A stretch of DNA of 64,000 nt, taken from assembly GCF_042680725.1 (NCBI RefSeq), contig NZ_JBHUEK010000031.1:225663-289662 (forward strand), written 5' to 3'. Below, piece after piece: positions 8,098 through 16,381 of this stretch. Both the position numbers and the translations under genes were made by a program. The stretch comes from Ferdinandcohnia salidurans (GTDB lineage Bacteria > Bacillota > Bacilli > Bacillales > Bacillaceae_L). Position 1 is the stretch's first letter, and every line of letters begins with the position of its first letter. The notes beneath the pieces were generated by a model. That model was not told the DNA's origin and searched no databases. It saw only the letters and a list, made by a program, of their open reading frames with translations.

Positions 8098-8991
8098 ATG
8101 CTAAAACTTGGCTCACATGTATCAATGAGTGGAAAAAAAATGCTTCTAGCAGCTAGTGAAGAAGCCGTATCATACGGTGCAAATACTTTTATGATTTATA
8201 CAGGAGCACCCCAAAATACAAGACGAAAAAAAATAGAGGATTTAAATATAGAAGCAGGACAAGCTCATATGAAGGAAAATGGAATTGATGAAATTGTTGT
8301 TCATGCTCCATATATCATCAATATCGGTAATACTTCAAACCCATCAACGTATGAACTAGGTGTAAACTTTTTACGTTCTGAAATTGAAAGAACAGAGGCA
8401 CTTGGTGCCAATCAAATTGTCCTTCATCCTGGTGCACATGTTGGAGCTGGTGCTGAAGCGGGAATAAAGCAGATAATTGCGGGCTTAAATGAGGTTCTGA
8501 CAAAGGAACACAAAGTACAGATCGCATTAGAAACAATGGCCGGTAAAGGATCTGAATGTGGAAGGTCATTTGAAGAAATTGCCCAAATTATTGATGGAGT
8601 AACACATAATGAAAAGCTATCTGTCTGTTTTGACACTTGTCATACTCATGATGCAGGCTATGATATTGTGAATGATTTTGATGGAGTCTTAGAACAATTC
8701 GATAAATTAGTGGGTCTAGATCGAATCAAAGTCCTTCATATCAATGATAGCAAAAACGATAAAGGGGCAAGAAAAGACCGTCACGAAAATATTGGTTTTG
8801 GTAAAATTGGATTTAATGCAATTAATTATATTGTTCATCATCCATCCCTAGAAAATGTTCCTAAAATCCTTGAAACACCTTATGTTGGGGAGGACAAAAA
8901 CAGTAAAAAGGCTCCATATAAGTACGAAATTGAAATGATCCGATCAAAATCATTTGATGAGGGTTTACTCGAGAAAATAATCAATCAGTAA
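8098..8991 (+). CDS. nfo: Endonuclease IV (AP endonuclease)
   Basis: Cuts 5' of abasic sites in base-excision repair; a TIM-barrel enzyme with three zinc ions. Conserved metal-ligand motifs are present: VVHAPYIINIGN, VLHPGAHVG, LETMAGKG, CFDTCHTHDAGYD, HINDSKN and RHENIGFG. The length is 297 residues, as expected. ATG 8098 follows GGAGAGG. In B. subtilis it is active in spores and expressed late in sporulation; no sigma-G promoter could be assigned with confidence here. A convergent terminator follows. Confidence 0.96.
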   Translation: MLKLGSHVSMSGKKMLLAASEEAVSYGANTFMIYTGAPQNTRRKKIEDLNIEAGQAHMKENGIDEIVVHAPYIINIGNTSNPSTYELGVNFLRSEIERTEALGANQIVLHPGAHVGAGAEAGIKQIIAGLNEVLTKEHKVQIALETMAGKGSECGRSFEEIAQIIDGVTHNEKLSVCFDTCHTHDAGYDIVNDFDGVLEQFDKLVGLDRIKVLHINDSKNDKGARKDRHENIGFGKIGFNAINYIVHHPSLENVPKILETPYVGEDKNSKKAPYKYEIEMIRSKSFDEGLLEKIINQ

Positions 8992-8994
8992 ATA

Positions 8995-9023
8995 AAAAAG
9001 CTGTCCATGGACAGCTTTTTTTT
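8995..9023. terminator. Bidirectional terminator nfo / yqfT
   Basis: Near-perfect palindrome AAAAAGCTGTCCA / TGGACAGCTTTTT with A and T runs on opposite sides; it overlaps the end of yqfT. Confidence 0.88.
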
Positions 9024-9288
9024 AACTTGTAAATTTGATAAACAGTTGGTTGAGTTTTCTTGCAACCTCAGGACTTGTAACACGGGCAATTTCTCTTAAT
9101 AATTGATTTTTTTCTTCTGGATTAAAGATATTAATATTCTTGTTTTTTCGAATTAATTTTAATACATTTGTTGCTTGTTCCTTGGATACATATATATCAT
9201 ATTGTTTCCCGTATTTCATTAAGTCATCAGGTGTTAACGTTTTTAATTTTTGATTAATGATTTGTTGATAAATGTTCATTGTTATCAT
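9022..9288 (-). CDS. yqfT: DUF2624 protein YqfT
   Basis: Small (88 residues), mostly helical protein with central KYGKQYDIYVSKEQATNVLK and ARVTSPEVARKLNQLF, matching the DUF2624 family found next to nfo in Bacillus. Function unknown. Start choice is uncertain: ATG 9288 sits 8 nt from GAGGAAG. GTG 9294 lies inside the SD, and ATG 9279 (MNIYQQ) is also possible. Read convergent to nfo. Confidence 0.82.
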   Translation of the reverse strand: MITMNIYQQIINQKLKTLTPDDLMKYGKQYDIYVSKEQATNVLKLIRKNKNINIFNPEEKNQLLREIARVTSPEVARKLNQLFIKFTS

Positions 9289-9361
9289 CTTCACCTTCCT
9301 CTCGTTAGTCTATTTCATAACGAAAAGGTGTGTGCATAAATCTTTTTTGAACATCAATTTC

Positions 9362-9390
9362 TTTACTTTATAAAATTCATCCTGTATACT
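9362..9390 (+). promoter_or_regulatory. SigA-type promoter of znuC-znuB-zur
   Basis: -35 TTTACT (9362-9367), 17-bp spacer, -10 TATACT (9385-9390). The predicted start point is about 9397, just before the Zur box. Confidence 0.6.
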
Positions 9391-9401
9391 TCATAAAGTA
9401 T

Positions 9402-9422
9402 AAATCGTAATGATTCTTAATA
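9402..9422 (+). promoter_or_regulatory. Zur operator
   Basis: AAATCGTAATGATTCTTAAT resembles the B. subtilis Zur box, whose core is TCGTAAT-N-ATTACGA. The left half-site is perfect; the right half matches at 4 of 7 positions. It lies directly downstream of the predicted promoter, consistent with zinc-dependent repression of the operon by its own third gene. Confidence 0.72.
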
Positions 9423-9455
9423 AGAGCGAAAATTAACGATAGATAAGGTGATAAC

Positions 9456-10229
9456 TTGACACATCTAAATTCGGTATTAAAGATAAAGGATCTTTCTTTT
9501 CGATATGAGGCACAAACCGTATTAGAAAACATTAATCTGGTTGTCCCTCAAGGATCTTTCTTAGCTATTGTAGGTCCTAATGGATCGGGTAAAACCACCC
9601 TGTTAAAAAGCATCCTTGGACTAGTTAAACTTCAAGAAGGGTCAATTGAATTATTTGGCACACCCATTTCAAAATTTAAAGATTGGCCAAAAATAGGTTT
9701 TGTTTCTCAAAAAGCAAATAGCTTTAACTCAGGATTTCCGGCTACAGTATTTGAGGTTGTCTCAAGCGGCCTAACCGCAAAGCTTGGATTGTTTCATTTT
9801 TTTAAACATGAACACAAGAAAAAAGTCATAGATGCCCTTCAAGCAGTTGGAATGGAAAAGTTTTTATATCGAAACATTGGGGAGCTTTCTGGAGGACAAC
9901 AACAGCGCGTTTTTATCGCAAGGTCGCTTGTCAGTGAACCAGACCTTCTTATCCTTGATGAACCGACTGTTGGGGTGGATGCCCAAACTGTTCAAACTTT
10001 TTACAATATGCTTGAGGACATAAATAAAAACAAGGGAATTACATTAATATTAGTTACCCATGATGTAGGGACAGTATCGGAAAAAGTGTCACATGTTGCA
10101 TGTTTAAATAAGCACCTTCATTTCCATGGAAGTGCTGATGAATTTGAACATGTTCAAGATCAGGACTTATCCCAATTTTATGGACATTCACTTCAAGTAA
10201 TTACCCATGAACATAGCCATGGAAGGTGA
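9456..10229 (+). CDS. znuC: Zinc ABC transporter ATP-binding protein
   Basis: ATPase of the high-affinity zinc importer (ZurA/ZnuC/AdcC type). Walker A GPNGSGKTT (40-48), signature LSGGQQQR, Walker B LLILDEPTVGVD and switch VTHD are all present. 257 residues; the His-rich end (HSLQVITHEHSHGR) may touch zinc. The start is TTG 9456 with AAGGTGA just upstream; no ATG is available nearby. Together with znuB and zur it forms a tight operon (SD of znuB inside the end of znuC, ATGA overlap znuB/zur). No substrate-binding lipoprotein gene is in the window, so it must be elsewhere. Confidence 0.93.
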   Translation: MTHLNSVLKIKDLSFRYEAQTVLENINLVVPQGSFLAIVGPNGSGKTTLLKSILGLVKLQEGSIELFGTPISKFKDWPKIGFVSQKANSFNSGFPATVFEVVSSGLTAKLGLFHFFKHEHKKKVIDALQAVGMEKFLYRNIGELSGGQQQRVFIARSLVSEPDLLILDEPTVGVDAQTVQTFYNMLEDINKNKGITLILVTHDVGTVSEKVSHVACLNKHLHFHGSADEFEHVQDQDLSQFYGHSLQVITHEHSHGR

Positions 10230-10233
10230 AACG

Positions 10234-11076
10234 ATGCTTTCAGATATTTTTCAATATGAATTTTTACAAAATGCATTCCTAAGTGGATTGCTAATTGGAT
10301 TTATTGCACCGTTACTCGGTGTTTTTATAGTAGTAAGACGACTGTCACTTATTGCGGATGCCTTAAGTCATGTGACGTTAGCAGGGATTGCTGCGAGCCT
10401 TTTACTTGAAAAGAAGCTTGGGCTAGCGGGGCCTATCAACCCCATCTACATGGGAATGACATTCTCAGTCGTTGGTTCTCTATTTATTGAACGTTTAAGA
10501 ACAGTTTATAAGCATTATCAGGAACTTGCAATTCCCATTATTTTATCCAGTGGAATTGGCCTAGGCGTTATTTTTATTTCACTCGCAGACGGCTTTAACA
10601 CAGATTTATTCAATTATTTGTTCGGTAGTGTAAGTGCGATTAGCCGGTCAGATTTATGGACCATCCTGGCAATTTCTGTGCTGGTGATTTTTATTGTTAC
10701 TTTCCTATACAAAGAGTTATTTTTGTTATCATTTGATGAAGAGCATGCAGCTGTGTCAGGGATTAATGCAAAAACAATTCATTTTATCTTTATTGTTACC
10801 GTTGCATTAGTCATTGCGGCATCAATGAGGATTGTTGGAATTTTATTAGTCTCATCTTTAATGACATTGCCTGTTGCAGCAGCCATTCGAATTGCAAAGG
10901 GCTTTAAACAAACGATTATCCTCTCGGTTGTATTTGGAGAGTTAGCCGTCATTTTTGGATTGGTGCTTTCATACTATCTGGATTTAGCTCCAGGGGGAAC
11001 CATCGTTGTACTTGCAATCATTATTCTTTTAGGCGCAATCAGTTGGAAAAAAAGGTGGAAAGGAAGAACAGCATGA
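10234..11076 (+). CDS. znuB: Zinc ABC transporter permease
   Basis: Integral membrane channel of the zinc importer (ABC-3 family; MntB/ZnuB/ZurM). About eight or nine hydrophobic helices in 280 residues, with conserved family stretches RRLSLIADALSHVTLAGIA and GILLVSSLMTLPVAAA. ATG 10234 is preceded by GGAAGGTGA, which overlaps the znuC stop; the in-frame ATG at 10207 lies within znuC and lacks an SD. The stop overlaps the zur start (ATGA). Confidence 0.93.
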   Translation: MLSDIFQYEFLQNAFLSGLLIGFIAPLLGVFIVVRRLSLIADALSHVTLAGIAASLLLEKKLGLAGPINPIYMGMTFSVVGSLFIERLRTVYKHYQELAIPIILSSGIGLGVIFISLADGFNTDLFNYLFGSVSAISRSDLWTILAISVLVIFIVTFLYKELFLLSFDEEHAAVSGINAKTIHFIFIVTVALVIAASMRIVGILLVSSLMTLPVAAAIRIAKGFKQTIILSVVFGELAVIFGLVLSYYLDLAPGGTIVVLAIIILLGAISWKKRWKGRTA

Positions 11077-11486
11077 ATGTTTCTGAAGCGATGCAGTTAA
11101 TGAAGGATAAAGGGTTTAAACATACAGGGAAAAGACAGGAAATGCTTGAGCTCTTTTCCGTATCTGATAAGTATTTAACAGCTAAGGATGTTTTGGATGA
11201 ATTAAAGGAAAACTATCCTGGACTAAGTTTTGATACAATTTATAGAAATCTTTCATTATTTGTGGAGCTTGGCATATTGGAATTGACGGAACTTTCAGGT
11301 GAGAAGCATTTTCGGTTTACTTGTGGTGGAAGTCACCATCATCATCATTTTATTTGTTTAGAATGTGGCAAAACAAAGGAAATCGAATCATGTCCTATGG
11401 ATAAAATGAACGAAAATTTAGCGGGATATGATATAACAGGTCACAAATTTGAAATTTATGGTTCATGTCCAGAATGTAAAATCTAA
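11073..11486 (+). CDS. zur: Zinc uptake regulator Zur (Fur family)
   Basis: 137-residue Fur-family repressor with N-terminal winged helix (FKHTGKRQEMLELF; DTIYRNLSLFVELGILE) and a C-terminal metal and dimer domain. Two CxxC pairs for structural zinc are visible (CLECGK and CPECK), with a histidine cluster GGSHHHHHFICLECG typical of Zur/Fur regulatory sites. I call it Zur rather than Fur or PerR because it is co-transcribed with the zinc permease and because of the Zur-like box at 9402. ATG 11073 overlaps the znuB stop; AAAGGAAG is the SD. Confidence 0.93.
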   Translation: MNVSEAMQLMKDKGFKHTGKRQEMLELFSVSDKYLTAKDVLDELKENYPGLSFDTIYRNLSLFVELGILELTELSGEKHFRFTCGGSHHHHHFICLECGKTKEIESCPMDKMNENLAGYDITGHKFEIYGSCPECKI

Positions 11487-11599
11487 GGCTTTTTAGTCTA
11501 ATCTACTGGTAGTAAAGTCAATGATTAACAATTATATTTCTCGCTTCTTTAACTCATACTAAAAATGCTCCTTACCCATAAGGAAAGCGAGGGATAAGC

Positions 11600-11989
11600 A
11601 TGGCGAAAGAAGATACAAACGTAAGAAAGATTCGAGACGATGATTTTGAATACGTTGATCCAAACTTAGGTGCAAATGCTGACTCAAGCTACAATGAGGA
11701 AACGGCAGCAGAAGTTGCCGCTCCAATCAATTATGGAACCACAAAACGTGAAGCGAACTATGAAGGAAACAATACGGATGATAAGGTAGCGGGTGGTGCC
11801 GGTTTAGGCTGGCTTGCTTTAGCTTTATCAATCATTTCCTTATTCGTAATGCCTGTATTATTAGGAGCAGCAGGTATTATCATTGGCTTTATCGCACGTC
11901 GACGTGGAGCAACTGGTTTAGGAGCATGGGCAATCGGAATTGGTGCTGTTTCGATTATCGTTGGCATCTTTATCCTCCCATTTTTTTAA
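11600..11989 (+). CDS. yqfX: YqfX-like membrane protein
   Basis: 129 residues. The first ~65 residues are polar and acidic. Two hydrophobic helices follow (about 68-97 and 104-128) separated by the basic turn ARRRGA, ending in ILPFF. It matches the position and shape of B. subtilis YqfX, between zur and ispG; function unknown, DUF4190-like fold suspected. SD GCGAGGGA lies before ATG 11600. Own transcription unit, with a bidirectional terminator shared with ispG. Confidence 0.82.
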   Translation: MAKEDTNVRKIRDDDFEYVDPNLGANADSSYNEETAAEVAAPINYGTTKREANYEGNNTDDKVAGGAGLGWLALALSIISLFVMPVLLGAAGIIIGFIARRRGATGLGAWAIGIGAVSIIVGIFILPFF

Positions 11990-12007
11990 CAACGTAAATA
12001 TGTGAAT

Positions 12008-12044
12008 AAAAAACAAGCCCGACATTTTGTCGGGCTTGTTTTTT
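12008..12044. terminator. Bidirectional terminator yqfX / ispG
   Basis: Seventeen-bp stem (AAAAAACAAGCCCGACA paired with its complement) with a 3-4 nt loop and A/T runs at both ends. Confidence 0.93.
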
Positions 12045-13143
12045 ATTTTTGCTCTGCTGCTTGTTTTGCGTAATATTCTTCAGCAAGCTTATCAATTTCT
12101 TTTTTCAATTCTTCTACCATGGTTTCTTCAGGTACTTTACGTACAGTTTTACCGTGGCGGAAGAGTAGACCTTCTCCTCTTGCTCCTGCAATGCCGATAT
12201 CAGCCTCACGTGCTTCACCAGGACCGTTAACTGCGCATCCTAATACAGAAACCTTGATTGGTGCTTTGATCGTTGAGATATACTCCTCAACCTCATTTGC
12301 TATTTTGATTAGATCAATCTCAATACGTCCACAAGTTGGACATGAAATTAATGTTGCTGCATTAGCCGCTAAACCAAATGATTTTAACAATTCGCGAGCA
12401 ACCTTAATTTCCTCAACAGGGTCTGCACTTAATGAAATACGTAATGTATTTCCGATTCCTTTACTTAAAATAGCACCTAGACCTGCAGCACTTTTGACTG
12501 TTCCAGAGAATAGTGTTCCGGATTCAGTAATCCCTAAGTGAAGTGGGTAATCAAAAGCCATTGCTGCTTTTTCATATGCCTCAATTGCTAACGGTACACT
12601 TGATGCCTTCATTGATACGATAATATCATGGAAATCAAGGTCTTCTAAGATTTTAATATGGTGTAAAGCACTTTCAACCATACCATCTGCTGTTGGATAG
12701 CCATATTTATCAAGGATACGCTTCTCTAATGAACCAGCGTTTACACCGATTCGAATAGGGATTCCTTTTTCTTTTGCAGCTTTTACAACTGCTTCAACCT
12801 TTTCTTTGCGACCGATATTCCCTGGATTAATTCGAATTTTATCGGCTCCACCTTCAATCGCTTTTAAGGCTAATTTATAATCAAAATGTATATCAACTAC
12901 AAGAGGAATTGAAATTCTCTTCTTGATTTCAGAGATTGCATTGGCTGCACGCTCATCAGGACATGCTACACGAACGATTTGACAGCCTGCTTCTTCAAGT
13001 CTTTTGATTTCTGCAACTGTTGCTTCTACATCATGTGTTTTTGTTGTGGTCATACTTTGAATAACTACTTCATTGTTACCACCGATCGTTAAATTACCTA
13101 CCTTTACAGGACGTGTTTTTGTACGATGGATGATTTCACTCAC
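12043..13143 (-). CDS. ispG: Flavodoxin-dependent HMBPP synthase IspG
   Basis: Penultimate MEP-pathway enzyme, reducing MEcPP to HMBPP with a [4Fe-4S] cluster. Conserved stretches include VKVGNLTIGGNNEVVIQSMT near the N-terminus, the TIM-barrel part GGADKIRINPGNIG, and C-terminal cluster cysteines in ISCPTCGR and VLGCAVNGPGEA. The start is GTG 13143 (366 residues, SEIIHRTKTRPVKVG), with AAAAGGAGCG 6 nt upstream. An in-frame ATG at 13167 would put the SD inside the gene. Transcribed toward yqfX. Confidence 0.95.
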   Translation of the reverse strand: MSEIIHRTKTRPVKVGNLTIGGNNEVVIQSMTTTKTHDVEATVAEIKRLEEAGCQIVRVACPDERAANAISEIKKRISIPLVVDIHFDYKLALKAIEGGADKIRINPGNIGRKEKVEAVVKAAKEKGIPIRIGVNAGSLEKRILDKYGYPTADGMVESALHHIKILEDLDFHDIIVSMKASSVPLAIEAYEKAAMAFDYPLHLGITESGTLFSGTVKSAAGLGAILSKGIGNTLRISLSADPVEEIKVARELLKSFGLAANAATLISCPTCGRIEIDLIKIANEVEEYISTIKAPIKVSVLGCAVNGPGEAREADIGIAGARGEGLLFRHGKTVRKVPEETMVEELKKEIDKLAEEYYAKQAAEQK

Positions 13144-13275
13144 AAATATCGCTCCTTTTAAAAGCATTTGAATAACTTATATAAGAGTAATCCTTTATTT
13201 GAAAAATATCTAGTCTAAAGAATCATTTACTTGCCTATTTTACAGTTGAAATAAAAAATTGACAAGAAAATACCC

Positions 13276-13602
13276 TTATTCATTCGTATATAATGGAAAT
13301 TTGTAGGTTTTCCCAATTTGTAGAAGCTCTGCTTTACTATCTGGATTAAGTTCTTCGAAATCCTTAATCACAGATTCGATGGAGGAGATTTGCTTTTCTT
13401 CATTTACTCTCTCAACGATGGAAAGTAACGTGTCACCTGCTTTTACCTTGACTTCCATATATGGATCGTTTGATGTCTGGGCAATGACTTCAGTTGCCTC
13501 TATCTTTTCATCTTGTGCCGTTGGTAGAGTCCCAATTCTTATGTCGTAGTAAATAATATATACAATAAACACAATGGCTAGGAATGCAAATAAACGCTTC
13601 AT
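13276..13602 (-). CDS. yqfZ: LysM-domain exported protein YqfZ
   Basis: 108 residues: an N-terminal hydrophobic segment (MKRLFAFLAIVFIVYIIYY), then a LysM-like domain (VKAGDTLLSIVERVNE to LLQIGKTYKFPLY) expected to bind peptidoglycan. ATG 13602 follows GGAGG by 7 nt; a longer in-frame reading to 13722 has no SD. Same position as B. subtilis yqfZ, reported as a sporulation gene; I see no promoter that settles this. The 274-bp stretch to 13876 shows only AT-rich sequence. Confidence 0.85.
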   Translation of the reverse strand: MKRLFAFLAIVFIVYIIYYDIRIGTLPTAQDEKIEATEVIAQTSNDPYMEVKVKAGDTLLSIVERVNEEKQISSIESVIKDFEELNPDSKAELLQIGKTYKFPLYTNE

Positions 13603-13876
13603 CTTAAAACCTCCGCTAGGTCTATTTAATACAGAATATGCTTCGCTGACCACTATATTCCATAAAATAATAGAATAGGAAGGAAAATTTAATAGGGAAA
13701 CTAGAAATACATAATTTTGCATATCAAGTGAAAAATAGAGTTACAAGAGAAGGGAAAATAGTCTTATGTTACAGTATTGTAAATTTGCTTAATAAACCTT
13801 TACATTAAAAATGGACTACGGTACTATTTTTATGGCTTTACTACAAAATTCGATCATTTTTTTAGGAGTTGGCATT

Positions 13877-15511
13877 GTGGAACTAGACGTACAAAGTATG
13901 ATATTTCAGTTTATAGGCGGGCTTGGTATTTTCTTATTTGGTATCAAGTACATGGGGGATGGATTACAAAAATCTGCTGGTGATAAACTCAGAGATATCT
14001 TAGATAGGTTTACTACCAATCCATTCATGGGTGTTCTCGCTGGTATTTTTGTAACATGTTTAATCCAAAGTAGTTCAGGAACAACCGTTATTGTTGTAGG
14101 ACTAGTAAGTGCTGGTTTTATGACATTAAGACAAGCAATTGGCGTAATAATGGGAGCGAATATCGGGACAACGATTACTGCATTTATCATAGGTATTAAA
14201 ATTTCTGATTACGCACTCCCAATAATCGCGTTAGGTGCAATATTATTGTTTTTCTTCAAAAATAAAAGAATACATAATTTTGGACAAATCGTATTTGGTT
14301 TTGGTGCACTATTCTTAGGTTTAGAATTAATGGGGGATGGAATGAAACCTCTTAGATCTCTTGAAACCTTTCATGATTTAACGGTTAATATGAGTTCTAG
14401 TCCTATTCTGGGAGTAGTCATTGGTACCGTGTTTACGGTAATTGTACAAAGCTCAAGTGCAACGATAGGAATATTGCAGGGATTATTTGGAGAAGGCCTT
14501 TTAGATCTTAAAGCAGCTATACCTGTTCTGTTTGGCGATAATATCGGAACGACAATTACGGCTGTTTTGGCTTCCATCGGGGCATCTGTTGCTGCAAAAC
14601 GAGCAGCATTAACACACGTAATCTTTAATATTATTGGAACAATTATCTTTTTAATTTTACTTGTACCTTTCACTAATTTAATTGGGTATTTACAAACAAC
14701 ATTAAATTTAAATCCTGAAATGACAATTGCATTTGCACACGGTACCTTTAACGTGACAAATACCATTATTCAATTTCCATTTATTGCTGTTTTAGCCTTT
14801 ATTGTAACGAAGCTAATTCCAGGTGAGGATTCGTTAATTGAATATAAGGCCAAACATCTTGATCCTGTCTTTGTTGAACAATCTCCAGCGATTGCATTGG
14901 GGCAAGCTAGAGAAGAGGTTGTTCGAATGGGCGAATTTGCGGTTAAGGGTCTGGAAGAATCAAATACCTATTTAAATGAGAAATCCCAAAGATATGCGGA
15001 TACCGCCATGCAAATTGAGGATGCAATTAATAATTTAGATAAAAAGATTACAGACTACCTAATCAAAATATCATCTAGATCACTTTCAGCACAGGAGTCA
15101 GCCTTACATTCCGTTCTTGTTAACACGGTTCGTGATATCGAAAGAATCGGTGACCATTTTGAGAATGTGGTGGAATTAGTTGACTATCAGATTTCAAATA
15201 AAGTGAAGTTAACTGAAGATGCAATGGAAGATCTAAATGAAATGTTTAAATTAACAGTATATACAGTAAATGAAGCCGTTCAAAGTCTTCAAAAGAATGA
15301 TCGTACATTGGCGATTGATGTTGTAAAACAAGAAGAAAAGATTGATACAATGGAGCGTTCATTACGTAAGAAGCATATTTTACGTTTAAATGAAGGTAAA
15401 TGTTCAGGACAAGCAGGAATCGTATTCGTTGACATTATCAGTAATCTTGAGCGTATCGGTGACCACGCTGTTAATATTGCGGAAGCAGTTCTAGGTGAAA
15501 GACAACTTTAA
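13877..15511 (+). CDS. Na/Pi cotransporter family protein with PhoU-like tail
   Basis: 544 residues. Sodium-phosphate symporter of the NptA/SLC34 family. The membrane half carries the two inverted-repeat signature motifs LIQSSSGTTV and VQSSSATIG, plus GANIGTTITA and GDNIGTTITA. The C-terminal ~200 residues are helical and PhoU-like, with RDIERIGDHFENV and SNLERIGDHAVNIA. The start is GTG 13877 (ELDVQSMIFQFIGGLG) with AGGAG 8 nt upstream; in-frame ATGs at 13811 and 13832 lack an SD. Ions and phosphate are inferred from the family. It lies 5 kb upstream of the pst operon but is not in it. An 8-codon ORF with an SD-like AGAAGGGA lies just upstream (ATG 13766) and may be chance. Confidence 0.9.
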   Translation: MELDVQSMIFQFIGGLGIFLFGIKYMGDGLQKSAGDKLRDILDRFTTNPFMGVLAGIFVTCLIQSSSGTTVIVVGLVSAGFMTLRQAIGVIMGANIGTTITAFIIGIKISDYALPIIALGAILLFFFKNKRIHNFGQIVFGFGALFLGLELMGDGMKPLRSLETFHDLTVNMSSSPILGVVIGTVFTVIVQSSSATIGILQGLFGEGLLDLKAAIPVLFGDNIGTTITAVLASIGASVAAKRAALTHVIFNIIGTIIFLILLVPFTNLIGYLQTTLNLNPEMTIAFAHGTFNVTNTIIQFPFIAVLAFIVTKLIPGEDSLIEYKAKHLDPVFVEQSPAIALGQAREEVVRMGEFAVKGLEESNTYLNEKSQRYADTAMQIEDAINNLDKKITDYLIKISSRSLSAQESALHSVLVNTVRDIERIGDHFENVVELVDYQISNKVKLTEDAMEDLNEMFKLTVYTVNEAVQSLQKNDRTLAIDVVKQEEKIDTMERSLRKKHILRLNEGKCSGQAGIVFVDIISNLERIGDHAVNIAEAVLGERQL

Positions 15512-15526
15512 TATCTTACATTAGAT

Positions 15527-15557
15527 ACAAGGCATATTTCATTGCCTTGTATTTCAA
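15527..15557 (+). terminator. Terminator after the Na/Pi cotransporter
   Basis: Stem ACAAGGCA / TGCCTTGT, 8-nt loop, followed by a T-rich stretch. It is followed at once by a 16-bp inverted repeat (15552-15596). Confidence 0.75.
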
Positions 15558-15596
15558 TTTTTATCAGAGGCCCAAAGCCACTGATAAAAATTGAAA
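15552..15596. repeat. Perfect 16-bp inverted repeat
   Basis: TTTCAATTTTTATCAG at 15552-15567 is repeated in reverse complement at 15581-15596 around a 13-nt loop. It is AT-rich, so not a classic terminator. It abuts repeat B1 and may belong to that element. Confidence 0.8.
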
Positions 15597-15699
15597 GCCT
15601 CCGGCGGATGCCACAGATTTTAAATGGTAGTTTTTCGATCAAGCTCGAAAAAATCTGGGCGCAAATACGCCAAGGCGCATTTGATCATATAAAGGAGGC
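15597..15699 (+). repeat. Interspersed foldback repeat, family B copy 1
   Basis: Close relative of 45864-45956: shared CCTCCGGCGGATGCC, ACAGATTTT, CAAGCTCGAA, AATCTGGGC and ATACGCCAAGGCGCATTTGA. Internal stems are CAGATTTT/AAATCTG and TTCGA/TCGAA. The first six bases, GCCTCC, are the exact complement of GGAGGC (15694-15699), which is the Shine-Dalgarno of yqgC. The folded element would hide that site. Confidence 0.8.
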
Positions 15700-15707
15700 T
15701 AAAATCT

Positions 15708-16190
15708 ATGGGATTTCTAATGTGGACAATTATTATTTTATTGTTTGTAATTGCATTTATCGGGCTTGTCTATCCGATTATTCCGAGTGTGCTTTTCATT
15801 GCAGGTGGCTTCTTAATTTATGGAATCTTCCAAGGATTTGATTCGTTTTCGATTTGGTTTTGGGTAATTGAGGGGTTATTTCTTCTACTATTATTAGGTG
15901 CTGATTATGCGACTAATTTAGTTGGGGTAAAGAAGTATGGTGGAAGTAAGGCAGCTGTGTGGGGAAGTACGATTGGACTTCTCGTTGGCCCTTTTGTAAT
16001 TCCGATTTTTGGTATTATTATTGGTCCATTCCTTGGTGCATTTTTAGCAGAATTACTCGTCCATAAAAAAGATGTAAAAGATGCATTTAAAAGTGGTGTA
16101 GGGTCACTTATTGGGTTTCTCAGTGGAGTTCTGGCAAAAGGGATCATTCAAGCTATTATGATTTTCTATTTTTTAATTGTTGTGTTTTGA
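15708..16190 (+). CDS. yqgC: DUF456 membrane protein YqgC
   Basis: 160 residues, four or five hydrophobic helices with glycine-rich turns (GLLVGPFVIPIFGIIIGPFLG; FKSGVGSLIGFLSGVLAKG), matching DUF456. Function unknown. AAAGGAGGC lies 8 nt before ATG 15708; this SD forms the right end of repeat B1. Position before sodA as in B. subtilis yqgC. The 190 bp to sodA carries no clear promoter that I can defend. Confidence 0.85.
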   Translation: MGFLMWTIIILLFVIAFIGLVYPIIPSVLFIAGGFLIYGIFQGFDSFSIWFWVIEGLFLLLLLGADYATNLVGVKKYGGSKAAVWGSTIGLLVGPFVIPIFGIIIGPFLGAFLAELLVHKKDVKDAFKSGVGSLIGFLSGVLAKGIIQAIMIFYFLIVVF

Positions 16191-16381
16191 TGAATAATCC
16201 TTTCATCTAATGGGAACTTTAAATCTGATACTAGTTGATTACGTTATAAGTTTTATGAATTAATAGTGCTTTTCATTTGAAAGGTTATACTTATTTTGGT
16301 AATCTTACAAGTGAGGACTGCTGAAGACGAAATCGTTTTCAAGGTTCAATTTGACATACATATTTAAGGAGGAAAAAAACA

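Noticed and set aside
12119..12541. Plus-strand ORF of 140 codons opposite ispG
   Set aside because: It is a shadow of the ispG reading frame with Ser/Ala/Pro-rich composition and no SD.
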